Below, one piece after another: positions 49,149-62,950 of a DNA stretch of 64,000 nt. Each line of letters opens with the position of its first letter. Positions within the stretch are counted from its first letter, which is position 1. The stretch covers positions 24,832,099 to 24,896,098 of the forward strand of contig NC_088177.1 of the NCBI RefSeq assembly GCF_028769735.1, given 5' to 3'. Source of the DNA: Zonotrichia leucophrys gambelii (Eukaryota; Chordata; Aves; Passeriformes; Passerellidae). The translations under genes were made by a program, and so were the position numbers. The notes below the pieces were generated by a model, which searched no databases, had not been told where the DNA came from, and was given only the letters and a program-made list of their open reading frames with translations.

Positions 49149-52100
49149 GTGAGGATGTGATGCCAGAGATCTTAAATGGGGTAAAAAGAACAGAACCAAG
49201 CTTCTGCTTTCTTTTTCAGGCCCCAGGAATTCAACAGTTAGGGAAATAGAGTGTGGAGGAAAGAGAAAGATAGGAAACTTGTGTCATGGGTCATCCAGCT
49301 TTCTGAAAATCTGCAAAAGACCAACAGTGGCACACCTTAACAGAGGCAAAATTGTTTGGGTTCTGGGCTGTGACTGCATTGTCAGGCAACGGCTGGAGCA
49401 GGCTGAGGTGAGAGCAGCAGTGAATGAGGGCTTGAAAGGAGACATCACATGCAGAGGGCATGACATGGAGGGGCATATAAGGAGCAGAGGATGTGGGGAG
49501 GGAGGGCAGGAAGGCACAAAATACAGGAGCTGCCAGAAGAGGGTTGTTCATTCCTTCTTTGGAAGATATTCATGATACACAGATACAGGCTTAGAAACTA
49601 TTCCATGAAAACTCAGGGTTATGGCACTGACTCCCTCACAGGCTAGAAAAATACAGGCTTGAAAGGAAAAGGCCTTCAGGGTAGGAGGGTTTGTTATTTA
49701 GGGTTTTAAACTGACAGAATCTGCTGCTGACTTGTAAGGTGGGGAGGTATTAACTCCTGAGAAGGAGGAACAAAAGGCAAGGATTGCGATCCTGCGAGAA
49801 AAGACAAGGAGCATTGCAAGGAGAGGTGGGCTGGTCCAGAGGGGGGGTTAAGGATATTCATCGAGTGCTTTGAGATGAAACATGCTGTGTGTTCGCAAAG
49901 GTGTCTGTCAGTCAAGTGGGGGAGCAACATTATGACAACCTCTCTTCCAGGAGCAGCAAAGACCAAGATTTTATTCCCTGCAAAGCCAGCCAAGAAATTA
50001 CTGAAATGACTGTTTTAACAGTCAAAGCTGGCAGGGAGAGAACAAAAGAACTCCAGATGCACGTACACACACATCCATCCATCTATCCATGTACTCCTTT
50101 GGCCTCTGATGAGCCAACTTCCACTTAAAGAAAGTCTCTTACATTGGGGAGAAAATAGGCAGCAAATTATTTTGCTGCTGTGAAACAAAACTATCTCCAT
50201 TTCAGGGAGGGGTGCAAAATGGGTGTAGCTTGCATGAAAATTTCTGAGAGTACTGTTGAGTCTAATGCACACGGAATGGCAGAAAAGAGGTTAGATTTCT
50301 TTTGAAGCAGCCACTCTTGTTTCATGAATACCAACTTGCTGTCTTACTGTCTCACATCTCACAGAATGGCTGTGGCCGTGGCTCCATGAGACAGACAGGC
50401 TCAGGTTCCAGAGGGGCTGTTCTGAAAGCCCACAAACACACAATATTGCTACACTTGCTGTTTTTCACTTGTCAGTATTTAATTAACAAATACAAATGCA
50501 GAACTGTGCTGAAATAAAAAAAAAGATAGTTTGGTTTGGAAAAAACTTTTAATATGAGGAAGTTGCTTGTTAAACAGAGAGAAATTTGTTGTTCAGCTGC
50601 ACTCAAAACACAAGAAAAGGGAAAAAAACATTAATGTGTGCCAGGGCAAAAGAACCACTGTCTTGGCAAGAAACAGAAACATTTGCAAGCTTCCGAGTTA
50701 GTATTTGAACAATGGGGAAGAAAATTAACTAGAAAAACTGCCTGATGGGCTGCTGAGAAGAATCTTCCTCCCCCTGATACACAGACTGATTTCTGTGTTT
50801 TCTTATATCCAGATAAGATGGACTGATGGTACAACAAATAATATCTGACACAGGAGTTATACAAAAATTTACAGCGGCCTGCAGTCCTTGAATTCAATGA
50901 CAATCAAATGAGCAACAAAAGTATAATCAAGTACCACTATTCCTTTCAGAAGATACCGAAAACTCTATAAGCTTTTTCACACAGTTGCTCTCCCAGTATA
51001 GGCTGATAGAAAATTAAAATCAAAACACCAAAACCAAACCAAGCCCTGAATTCTTGGTTGAAGATCAAGGTGAGAAGAAACCTTAAGTCTGGCTGTCAAA
51101 TATCAGAAGAAAGCAGTTTCCCAGTGTTTGCTTTTGTCATTTTCCCTATGGTGGATAACTTCAATAATTACCCTTAATCCTTCATCAGAAGTCTGCCCTT
51201 CCTCAGTTTTATCCCAAGTTCCTAGTCAGCAACTTTTCAAACTGCCCTTCACATTTTGGAGTTATCTTCACGTATTGCAGGTGAAGGTAAGAATTCCCTG
51301 TTGCCAAGTTCATTAGTATTTCCTTTTAATCCTTTTCCTATACAAAACAAATTTCTAAATATTGCCTGTGTCAAAGTAAATAATTTAAATATACATACTT
51401 AACTTGGGGCTGGTGGGAGGGAGGGCTGCAACTGTTTGCAGTCCAGGAGCTTCACTTTACTGGATCCTTCTTGGCATGAAGGTGCCAGGTCACAGCATGT
51501 GTGACCACGGAGAACATTCCAACTACAAAGTGCATCCAGGTCTTTTCCAGCACCTGTGATTCCTGACCTTCTACACCCAGTTTGCTTCTAAACACTTTGA
51601 AAGCAACAGCACCCTATTCAAAGCCTCAGTGTTCCAGCATTTGCTAAGCAGTACATTCTATTAGTGAACACTTTCACTGCAGGTTAAAATTTTCAGACGC
51701 AGATGATACAATGCACTGAGAAGTATTGGCTGGGGGAAAAAAGCCTGTCACACATAGCAGGACTACTGATAATGTGCAGTGCATTACACTGCAGCAAAAA
51801 TGACTAACATCAAAGCTAAACAGGAATGATTTGTATGGTTGAGACAAGTAGAATAAAATATGTATTTTAAATAAATCAGTTTTTAGGAACACCAGGCACA
51901 GGTTAATCCTTTATAAATATGTTCACAGAGTACATTAGACACCAGCCCGCCTACACAAAATGAATGCAGCACACACTCTGATGTATTACAGAGGCAGGAT
52001 AAATGAGGGAACTCTTCTGTGTTTGATCTGGTTCTGCTCTGTAATTCAGAGATACTGGAGATGGGTGGTGAGTTTCTCATTGATCCCAAAAGAACCAATA

Positions 52101-54799
52101 ATGTTGAATCCTGTGAAATGTAAGCTTTGTAGAGGATTGGAGGCTATGCACGAAGGACACTGTAGCTTTAGGGGCATATTCTCTTCTCTGGAATGTGTGT
52201 AACTGGCATTCACAAGTGTCATACATATCCCAGGGAAACTAGACCCTGTAGCTTAGCAATACTTAAAATGCATACCTAGCTCCACAGGCAATTATATCAC
52301 TCTCGTGGCTACATCTGCATCCAGTTATCAAAGGATAGATTTCCAGCAGATAATAAATGAACCTGCAAATGAGTATCTTCAGAATTTTGAAACAATGCTA
52401 AATTTGCCACACATCAGCATTTAAAAATGCAGCAGAATGAAGCCAGAACATCAATCCAAGTCTAAGACATTTAAACAGAAAACACAGAGCTAGCACATAG
52501 ATATGGAAATAATCAATTCCATTTCCCTCCACACCCTCCATTCTTTCCAGCTTTTTAAATCACTTACTCCAGTCCTTGCTTCTCAGAACTGTATTTTGCA
52601 TGTGGTGGAGGTGTTAATCCACAGTTACTGCACAACAGGGTTGTGAATTTTAGCTAATGAAAGCTTTTAAAGGCACAATGAAATGCTCAGATGAAAGGCA
52701 ACAAAGAAGTGCAAAGTATTATTACAGCCTAGCCTAAGTTTTACTGAGAGCATTCTTATACAGGATGGACACAGCATAAATATGTATTACAGATGATAAC
52801 CTCCCTGTAAAGGCTAATTCCCACCCCTGAAGCTGCCAGAGGCAAGAGGTGGCAGTCTTATAAGACTTAATAAAGTCTCACAATGTTTTCATCCTGTTCC
52901 TACCCCCAGGAGCTGGAAGAGAACCCCTGTATTCATCGGAATCCTTAATGAACAGCATGTCCATCCCGGCATATTGCCGGCACAATCAGATCACAGGGAG
53001 TGCAGGCTGGGATGGTGCACTGAACACTGTAAGGCAGAGGCAAATACAGGAAGGACAGCAAATGCTCCAGTCTTAGTTACAGCAGTTTGGCATACAGTAA
53101 GTTTATAGTGTGTATCTGTATGCTATCTATGGGACAGGTAAGCAAAGGGACAGAAATCTGCTTGTCATTTTTCTTGAGAATTTTTGCTAAAATCCAAGTA
53201 ATTGTGCATGATAACAAAAAGGAACAATTAACACAGTCTGTATTTTGCAAAGGTGAGAAAGGGATGGCTGTCAACAGGATGTGGATGAAAGCACCAGTAA
53301 CTCATTTGGAAAAGAGCTAGCACCAGAATAAATGTACAACAGCTTACCAGGCAGAGAGAGGACAGGATCTGCTGCTCTGAAAGATGGTTTGATCTGTTAC
53401 GATGGGAATGAAGTCTTCAGTTTGAAAAATATTATTATGCTTCCTAGGTCTGCAAAAGCTAACATTGTTCTAAAGACTGCACCTCTCTGATCAGCTGCTG
53501 TTTCACTGATCACAGTCTAAGTGATCCGTAGCCCCCTTCTTTTTCTGCCTCTGTTCAGATAAAAGATTGCAGATTCATTTCAGTTATTGTTTGCATGTTT
53601 TTCTTAACAGTTTACTCTCAGCAGCTTCTGATTTAGCCTTATGTGTTCTGTTGTTTGGGAAAAGGCTGGAAAGATAATTTTTAGATCGGTACCTAACATT
53701 TTCAAAGTAATAGCAGGTGCTTCATGCATGCATCTCATGTTCCACCCTTTTGGTAAATGTATTCTAACACTCTACTTACCTGCTTTAAAAGGACTGGCAT
53801 GTTGAACCAGCTGGCCTTTTTCCAGCACTATAGCTTTTCATGTTATATTCTGCTCCTCCAATTTCTGTATTTTCCCTGCATTTTGCAAGACAAAATGAAG
53901 AAGTTTAAGGGCACATAATGTTTGTGTGACAAAATCTTGCTGCTAAGTACAGTATTACTGACGGATTAGTTTAATGCAATAGCATAATGTAATTTAATTA
54001 TAGTAATAGTGCACAGCAACAATCTTATTACTTATATCAGATTGTGAGACATTCTCTTTTAAAAGCTTCATCGTTATTATTTAGTTTTTTGATTTAGTTC
54101 CAGTGTCCCCCCCCCTTCCTCCACATACAGTAAATTAATTTCATAGGTGTAGAAGAAGAAACATTAGGCAAATTGCTCTCATTTTGCCCTAAGAACTCAC
54201 AATACAAACTGAAAACCTATTCTGCATCATTAGACAATAGTCAGACAGCCTATGGTGAAAGCTCGTAGCCTTCTGGGCAGTAAGTCTTCAGACCTGCATT
54301 CTGCAGCTTAAAAAAATGAAACAAACATCAAAAAACAACGCAGGAAGAGAAAAAGCAAATAGGAGCATTCCACCACATCTACCTTTTGTATTTACCTGAG
54401 AGCTCTCACTGGAGATTGATCCAAAATCCTGTGCCAACTACTAACTATTTCTACATTCATGTAAACTATTGTAGTTCAGGGCTCCAGGTTTTTACAGCCC
54501 ACAGCTTCCACTGATTTCAGCTGTGGCTGACTGCAATTCTGAAAATCCAACCCACAATAATTCCTATTTCTAAAGTGTTTTCTATCTGAAGACCACAGAA
54601 TTTTCTATCAGTGTTAATTTAGCCTCCAGAAAGACAGAAAAATATATCTTCAGCCAGCACAGCTGTATGCAAAGTGAACATCTGTCCATTGCCAAATTCA
54701 GTTTAGCTAATAATAAAAAACCACACTTTATTTTATTTTCCAGACAGGATCAGACTGCAAGGGAATGCCTGGAGAGGATTTCTGTGCTTTAAAAAGAGA

Positions 54800-54890
54800 A
54801 ACAGGGGAAGACAGAATTTCCTAAGGTCACTGAGGAAATGTGTGGCAACGCTAGGAAAAGAACTCAGCGCTCGAGCAGCAGAGATACCAT
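54800..54890 (-). mobile_element. MIR-like SINE fragment, antisense
   Basis: CCTAAGGTCACTGAGGAAAT followed by GTGTGGCAACGCTAGGAAAA and GAACTCAGCGCT resembles the reverse complement of the MIR core (CCCAAGGTCACACAGCTAGT ... GAACCCAGG). Short and diverged. Confidence 0.4.
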
Positions 54891-55632
54891 CTTCACAGCC
54901 AAAACCAGATGGGTTTTTTCTGCAGTGTGACATAACAGCACAGACAGAGCAGGTCTGTGGATTTAGTGGCAATGAAGTTAAATAAGGTTAATTTCTGGGT
55001 GGCTGAGAGATTGCATCATGGCAAAAGCTCTTCTTGCCTTATTGCAATAACAATAAGCCAGGTAATGTGAATTAGCCAAACCACTGCAAATCACTCCTTT
55101 TTAGAGGGGAGAAAAAGATGTACCCTTGTCTTGAAAGTATGGAAACTGCAAAAATAATGCTGCTGTATGCTGACAGGTAGCTGTTCATTTCCTAGCTTGC
55201 CCAAGGCTTTGTATACAACCTTTTAGGTGTGAGGCTTAAGCCACAAAGGGGCTTAGGCTCAGTACTGTAATGCTTGACTCCTAGGGGTTCTTTTAGCTGA
55301 AGAAACCCTCAGCTCCACAAAAGCCAGCATCTCTGCATCTCTGTGTCCATGGGACCTGCATTTCTGCTTCTTTCAAGGCTTTTGCAGGGTGAGTGGACAC
55401 ACTTCTCTCCCCTTTTGACTTCACAATGTGTAAGAGTGTGTGGAAGTATCCATGCCTAGTGGCTCTTTTTAATAAACCATACCAACATAAGGAGTAAATA
55501 AGCTTACCCCATTCCTTTTAAAGCCTCAACAGTGTATTTAAGAGCAGTTCTGTGCCATGAGTGAGAAGAATGCACAGCCTTTTTCCATTTGATTTTGGGT
55601 AGATTTTCAGTCCAGAATCAATCTTTTGCAGC

Positions 55633-55654
55633 AAAAGATTTTTAAAAATCTTTT
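55633..55654. repeat. 22-bp perfect palindrome
   Basis: The sequence starts AAAAGATTTTT and is its own reverse complement with no loop. It is AT-rich and lies in a non-coding stretch. Confidence 0.85.
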
Positions 55655-56349
55655 AAAAATATTTTTGCAAAAGAAACTGCTAAAAGCTAGCCAATTTAAT
55701 TGTGTTTTACAATACCAAAGACCACCTGTCACAGCTACGGCACCTTTAAAAGCTACAGATAGAAATGTAATTATATGCCAGTTCATTTTTGCATTCATTT
55801 TGGCATGCAGCAGAACCCCTTTCTCTAGCCAGCCTCTGCTACTGCAGCAACACCCCGTGCTCAGCAGCAACCTGGACTTTGATGGAAGTGGCACCATTTT
55901 TACACCTTTCTGCCCTGGTGTTATTCATACTGTGTACCATTTGCTGCCAAAAGCCTCTGCATTCCTTAAAGCTTTGTCTCAGAAGAAAGAAATCCGGGTC
56001 AAACTCCCTGCCTGAAAGCAAGCTGGTGGGGGATTTAAACCTTTGTCTTAGCTCCACATCTTAGGTGACTCTTCTGAAGATTTAAGGGCACTAAGAAAAC
56101 ATTGTCCTCTTTGCTGTGTTTTGCATGGAACTTTATAAGAACTGGGAAGCAAGAAGCTGCTCCCAGCCTAAGATCTACTACAGTAAATTAGGTCACTTCA
56201 GCTGCGTCTGTAGCAAGAGGATGTACAGAAGTCTGTTCCTCCCATTGATAACATTGTTCCCTTGCCTATAGGTGTCGGTTTGGAAACAAATGTAGGGCTA
56301 CAATTTAAAGTGAAACTCATGATTATTAGTCTCTCAGATATTTTTTCCC

Positions 56350-56372
56350 TTTTTTTTTTTTTTTTTTTTTTT
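56350..56372. repeat. Poly(T) run, 23 bases
   Basis: A mononucleotide T tract preceded by T- and C-rich sequence. It could be the tail of an old minus-strand retro-insertion, but no element body is recognisable beside it. Confidence 0.9.
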
Positions 56373-58934
56373 ACTTTAACCATTCCGGTGCAGTGAACAA
56401 CTTCTGCGCTGCTGTGAGCTTGACTCCTAGCCTCAAGTTCTCACCCTCCCTAGTGTTGTCTGGATATCAATTCTTTCAACCCCCAGTCCTTCCTCACAGG
56501 TAGGAAGCACATCACAACTCATTAGTAATTTACTGCTACAGTAATTTTTATAATTACTGCCAGGAGGCCTCATTAAATTTGATCTAATGAATAAATATTG
56601 TATTTTTCAACGTGATTACCAGAACAGCTTAAGCTGTGTGCCATAAACAATTATTTTCCTCAATATGCAGTATGTCAGTGAGTATTGATTTTTATTTTGT
56701 AAAGAATTTACTGTATTTCTATCCATGGCTATTAAGTAATAAATAGCCAATCCTCTGAAGCCTCAATTGCTGCAGAGCAGATGGCAAAACAGAATTTGGG
56801 GTATCTGTTGCAAAAAGTAAAAGAATGCATGTTAGTGGAGATAAAGGGTTTGTCTGGAGGTTAAGAAGGAGTGCTCCAATGTGAATGTCTCTGGTAGCCC
56901 TCAAGAAAGCTGCCTGCTCCAGTCTGGAGTCTCTGATGTGTAAGCCTGTGATATCAAAAAAAAATTTAGGATTTATTAGCAGGATACAACAAAGCATTTT
57001 ATCTCCGAGAACTAGCACATGAACAAACATTGATGCCTTATGTTTCATTTGCTTTTAGAGCAACTGCTCAGATAGAACATTCTTCTAACAGGTTCAAGAA
57101 AAATAAAGAAATATACAATATGCTGAACAAGAACCTACAGTTCAAACCAAGGCTGCAAATTATATTTACTTTCCAGCATCATTTATGCCTTTTTTTCAGC
57201 AATTGCAGACTGTAGCACACGAAACTGTAACAAAGCAGGGAACTGTAACAAAAGGCATCAGAGGAGCTGAGGACCAGGAGGAAACCCTTTGCATTTTTGT
57301 CATGTAAGAATGTTTTCTGCACCTCCAGCTATACTGTACCATATTAGATAGATCTAATTCCCTAGCTAAACCACTACTTAAATAATTTCAAAGTAAATTT
57401 ATCTACATCAATAAATAGCACTGCTGATCTGTGCTATCAGATTTTCTGTTCAAACAAGACTTCCATTTAGGGCGAAAGTAAAAGGGCTGTGGGTAAACCT
57501 AGGGTCATTAGGAGCAATTAATGTACCTGAAAGGATTTTTTCCTATTTAATGGACATTTTTGAATTGCATTTTCTCTCTTGATTGTTTAGTTTAAGGAAA
57601 CCTGGGAAGTGTTGAGATTGTTAGCTCAGTCTCCCATGCCTGCTCTCTCCCCCAGATGCCCTGGGCTGAGCACAATCACCAAGCTGTAGCTGTGTCCCCA
57701 GAAAAGCCTCTCTGGCTCTCAGCAGCACACACACATCACCTCCAAGTAAACCACAGGCCATTAACTCTACACAGGGCCTCAGGACTCAGATCCACCTTAG
57801 CTGCTGCTTCACTTAACAACATTTCTACTTCAGGACACTTAGCATTTGCTCTCATAAGGTTCCTTATACCCAGGTTTCTCTTGTGACAGATGTGAAGGAA
57901 CCTCATTCTCATCAACAATGGCTGAAAAATACCTGTGCTTCCAGAAAGGCTGACAAACAAAGCAAACCTCCCTCATCTCACCAGTGGTGGGAGCTGGCAG
58001 CAGCTGCTGAATGATCTTTGCAACGAAAAGCAACTACAAGACAGATTCTCTCCCCACTTTTTATTTCTGGTGCTCCATGTCCCAAAAGCACACTAATCCA
58101 GCATTGCAGGGCTCAGTACAACTACAGGCAAAAGCACTAGCAACAGTACCCTGGTCTGACATCTCCAGTGCCTCTTCTGGCTGCAGCAACTGTTTTCTGA
58201 GGGAAAAGGTCAACATGTTCAGGTTTGTAAGTGGCTTGCCATTTACAAAATCCACGTCTTCTTGCACATTATACAGCAAGCTGTGACTCACTGGGAGGGG
58301 CAAGGGAGCTCCAGCAAGGCCAGCTGTTGCACAGGTATCAGGGAACTCCAAGTTATGGCAGGAAAGACATTTCCCTGTGGATTCCAAAATGTAAAAAGTA
58401 GAATGTAGTATCTGTACAGGGGAAAACAGAAGCTACATTTCAGCAGTCAGGCTTAATTAGCAAGTTAGTTAAGCCTGACATCAGCCAAACTGTTCATCTC
58501 ATTCATAACTTTTCTTCAGAACTGGAAAGAAAAATAGAAATCAAAAGCTAGACATGAGATTTTAGAAACTAGAAAGACAGATGGGGATAAAACCAATGGT
58601 ACTTAAGAGACTAAAATACTCTCAACTCCCATGCATCAGCTACAATGTAAAATATACTAACTAGCGAGTATGCCAAACAAATAGTGCATATTATACTTAC
58701 TACTGAGTATGTCAAAGAAATAAACTATCTCTGTTTGCAAGGAGAAAGGGTGTGTGCTTCAGCCTGTGCTACACACACCTGTGCTGTAGGTACCCAGAAA
58801 AAAAAAAAAAGAAAAGCAAAATTCCTTGCTGTGGGTGAGTCTGCCTGTCTTGATGAAAATTAATTGTACTCACATTAAGAACATTCAAGTGTTAATTATT
58901 TTCCAAAGCAGGCTTTAGCTATGTTAGTGAATGG

Positions 58935-59015
58935 GGGTTTGGTCTTACAACTACAGGAAAAGTGACTTGTTTGAGATCACACCAGCAGGTTTTGACAGAA
59001 CCCTGTATCTGTATT
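58935..59015 (-). mobile_element. Possible MIR-like SINE fragment, antisense
   Basis: AAAAGTGACTTGTTTGAGAT followed by CACACCAGCAGGTTTTGACA and GAACCCTGTATCT resembles the reverse complement of a MIR core. Weak and short. Confidence 0.35.
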
Positions 59016-62000
59016 GTGTAATGGGCACATAGATATCCTACACACAGGTATATTTTTATTTACTGGAGGTGCTTTTCAGAGCTTTGTAATACCAATGCTG
59101 TTTTCTAGCCACACCAACTATTTGAAAACTAGAAGTTACTTCTCCCGGAAAAAATCTAGGATTACATCAAAGCATTTCAGTTCCTCACAACAAAACTCTG
59201 TGCTTGGTTTCCAATACTAAAATTGTAACATCGCAACTTTTTCATAAGAATTAAATGGAAAGAGAAATAAAGGGGGAAGAAAAAGCTTTAGAGTGTTAAC
59301 TCTCCACGGCAGGAGGAAGCCAGCATGGGCATTGAGCTCAGCACACTCATTCCCTTCTCCCTGCTGAAAGGGACACAAAAAGAACTCTGGCTAAGCATTT
59401 ATTTTTCTGCTAATGTGAAAGTTTTCTTTTAAAGAGGAAGCAGATTGAACAGAGCACGAGAAAAGAATTTGACTCTGGCTTATTTCCAAAGGGTTTTTTT
59501 TTTCCTGATGATTCACTGTTATCACTTGTATTCACATTACAACTAGCCTCAAAAAGAAATACCCAAAACCAAAACCAGCCTCCCAACACACCCAACAACA
59601 AAAAAAATACACAGCACAAAAGCACTAAGAAATAGAGTCTTTCCTACAGCTAAATTCTGCTAATAAGCTATATAAGAAGAGGATCATGTAAGATAAGAGT
59701 GCCTGTGTTCATTCACATTTGAGTAGGAACATTGCTAAGCCTCTATATCTGGAACTTTAGGGCACATCTAAAAATGGTGAACTTCCAAGGTGTTAAACAA
59801 AATGGTGGACACTGATTGGACTTATTTTACTTCAGCTATATAATAAAGGAGAAACCATCTAAATTTCTTCCAAGTCTAAAATGTTTAAATAGTCTTTTAC
59901 CAGTCTAAATGTTCATTACAGTCTTACCAGTCTTTCATTACTTTCAAACAGTTTGACTGGATATCCAGAGAGGAGACCTAACTGCTAATTCCCTGAAAAC
60001 ATGAACAATAACAATTTTTATTCTTGGGAGACCTCTCACTCTCATTCCTAATGTCAGCCAGTTGTGAAGTTTATCTAGCAATTCACAAACACACCATTTT
60101 TACATGGATATTCAAGCTAAAAGGAGGTAAGGGAAAGCCAAAAGGAGTGCTGGTAGGGTTGCTTTGTTATTGTGTATGTGATTAAGACAGAATGAGGATG
60201 GTTGCCATAGGCTTGTTATCTACACCTCTTGACACAACCTAGCACATCTATTCATTCTCTGGGTCTGCAGTTACATTAAGAGACAGGAAAGGATATAATG
60301 CTAGTTTGAGTCCAAACACAAATGTATAATTTCAGTAACATTTCATATCTGCTTTCAGGAGTAGATGCAAGTTTTGCCTGTGGATATATTCCAATGGAAA
60401 GACTGTACCAGTAGGTTTCAACACAGCTGGAGCTACACTTCAACTGACTTTTCTTCTAGCCCAAGTGATCAGTACAAAAACTACTAAAGTTCTACTAACA
60501 GGTGCAATGCCTTCTTACTCCATCCTGACCATACCATGACTTCTGGTTTATTTTTTTTTACATAACAGAATTTTCTGCCATCCTTACAAGAGCTAGATCA
60601 ATTCTAGCTGGAAGAAAGCCTGTACCAAACAGCAACAAGAGCTGTTTAAATATGACAGCATCTCTATGCTCTACACATATTTTCATACAGATTCAATATC
60701 CACAACTTCTTGTATCAGTCACAATAGGATTCCTAGTTCCCCTCTCATCTTCTGTTTCCAGGACTTCTGATCATTACATTTTTGAGTTCAAACATACAAT
60801 TCCCCTGCCATTTTCCAGGTCCAAAGGGCTTGTGGGGTCTTTAGGAGACGCAGGCTTATTCTTTGGAAGAACACTGAGACACAGTCATGCAGGTGCAGTG
60901 CTGTCCTCTCTCCTTGGCATTTGCAGCCCACACACTCACGTGTATCTACAATGCAGCTCAGCATTATCTGGGTGCTGGGTTCAGGATCCCACAGACTGGC
61001 CAGCCTCTATTTGACAGGTCCATCTTTTTACTCACCTGCTTTAGAGGTAAAGAACCTCAAAGAACAGTAGGCAGTGTTTCCAAATCGCCCCACTAGCTCA
61101 TGCCATTAGCCATGCAAAAGCTGCACTCACAAAAGGCTGAGAACAAACTGGATGATGCCAGCAGAGGTCAGTGGGTGACTCTTGGCAAAAGTTTCAGATC
61201 CCAGTGTATTACAGATGGTTTCAAAGTCAGCTGAGTTCCCTCACCCTGAAACACTTTGAGTAATTCTTTAACCAGACGCCACCATTTTGCTGTTTTCATT
61301 TCATTTGCCTTCCTAAGCAAACGGTGATGTTTTGGTATGTTGCCATCATTTCTGTGCTTTTCTCGTCAAAATGTTTTTTTAGGCTGCTGGCAGTCAAAAT
61401 AAAGGTATATCAGCACATGAGGCTAGGAAGGAAGAGGGGTACTTTCCAAAGTTAATATTCCAATTCCTACACTAATATAACTGGTTAAGTAGCCAAGCAT
61501 GCTGCTCTGCTGTGTTTACTGTCTGCTTCAGCCTGTGAAGCAACACTGCCATGCTGGGTTTTTAACTTACATTTAATGAAAAAAAGTTTAATTGTTAAGG
61601 AAGACAAAAATTTTTTTCTCAAAATTTGAAGAGACCTAATGCTTCAATGTTAGACTTAATTAAAAAGCAAGTGGAATGGGGGAAAAGCAAACAACATATA
61701 TATTAGTATATACCAGCCTAAGAAAATCTTCTGGTAATAAGGAATTTATTACCAATTTAATCAGTATGTATAATATGAAGTCACTCTAAATTATTATATA
61801 TCAGGTTAAAGAAGTTTTTTCAGACCTATGCACAAGATGACCTGGCTCTAAAGCTGAGTACTGAGGGAATGTCAACTCATGCAGCCTTTTTCAATTATAA
61901 ATCAGTATAAATCAGCTCACACGAGCTTCATTCTTTTGCTCTCACTTACACAGTGATACTCTATTTCCATGCATCTTTGGTTTTTAAAGCTGACAGGACC

Positions 62001-62950
62001 TTTACCTCTCCAGTTTCCTAAATTACTGCTCATTCACTGCACTTATAAATTGTGAGCTCGTTAAAACTGTATTTCAGGTCCACATTAATAGCACTTAAGG
62101 AACTGTGGTAGAGGGGCCTGCTGAAAGTGGGATATTGAGACACCTCAAAGTCATCAGACAAACTAACATCCTCCACAATTCATAAATATGAATTTATTCT
62201 CACATCACGAGCAGTGTGATGACAGGCACATCTAAAGACAGCTTTTAGGTGAGAGTAACAGGTGAGGATTTCACCAGTGAAGAGTATCTGGGACAGCTCA
62301 GTTACTCCACTGGATCACTTCTTTCCCATTTCCTCTCACTACACAAGGTTACAGCTTTTTGTGTAACCTTCTGCCACAGCCTCATACAACTCCTGTCTCT
62401 AGACCCAGGGCACAAAAGCAGCACAAGTGCCTCCACTATCAGCATGCAATCAAGGCCCCTCAGGTAATCCTCTGCTACAGGAAAGAGCTCCTGAGAGGCT
62501 ACTTAAGAGCTTGTTTGTAAAAGAATAAATAAATAAATTTAAATGGCACACACGTTACTCCAACTCATGTCCAAACTTTGATGCTCATCCTTGTCAACTC
62601 AGGATGTAGACATCTGGTTTAAAAACAAGTGGAGAAAAAGCAGAAGAGTAAAGCACACAGCACATCAACCTAGAGCCTCTGTTAAGCCTGAACTAAGCAC
62701 TCTGTGTTCTGACCATCACCATTTAGTCACCAGGTACTGAACAATTCACTCCAAGCAGCAAGAATATCAGAGCAAGCCTGATTCAGGAACACAGAGCCAG
62801 AGATGATAAGATTGCAGAGTCCCACTGATCCCCCAGGTATGATGGGAACAACCAAATCCTTTACTTTGCAGTATAAGTTCACCTGAAAGTGGTAAAAGAG
62901 AAGTACAGCTCTAACAGGCTTTTAAAATCCAGTTCAGAGACAAAAATATT

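Larger units (their letters stand above)
49149..62950. other. Non-coding stretch, no gene recognised
   Basis: Holds two weak antisense MIR fragments, a 23-base T run, a 9-base C run (54107-54115) and the 22-bp palindrome. The last DNAH11 exons (HPPREGAYL onward) should fall here if they survived; I could not find them. A more GC-balanced block at about 52905-53040 contains the small inverted repeat CCGGCATATTGCCGG (52973-52988 region) and could be a conserved non-coding element. Confidence 0.5.
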
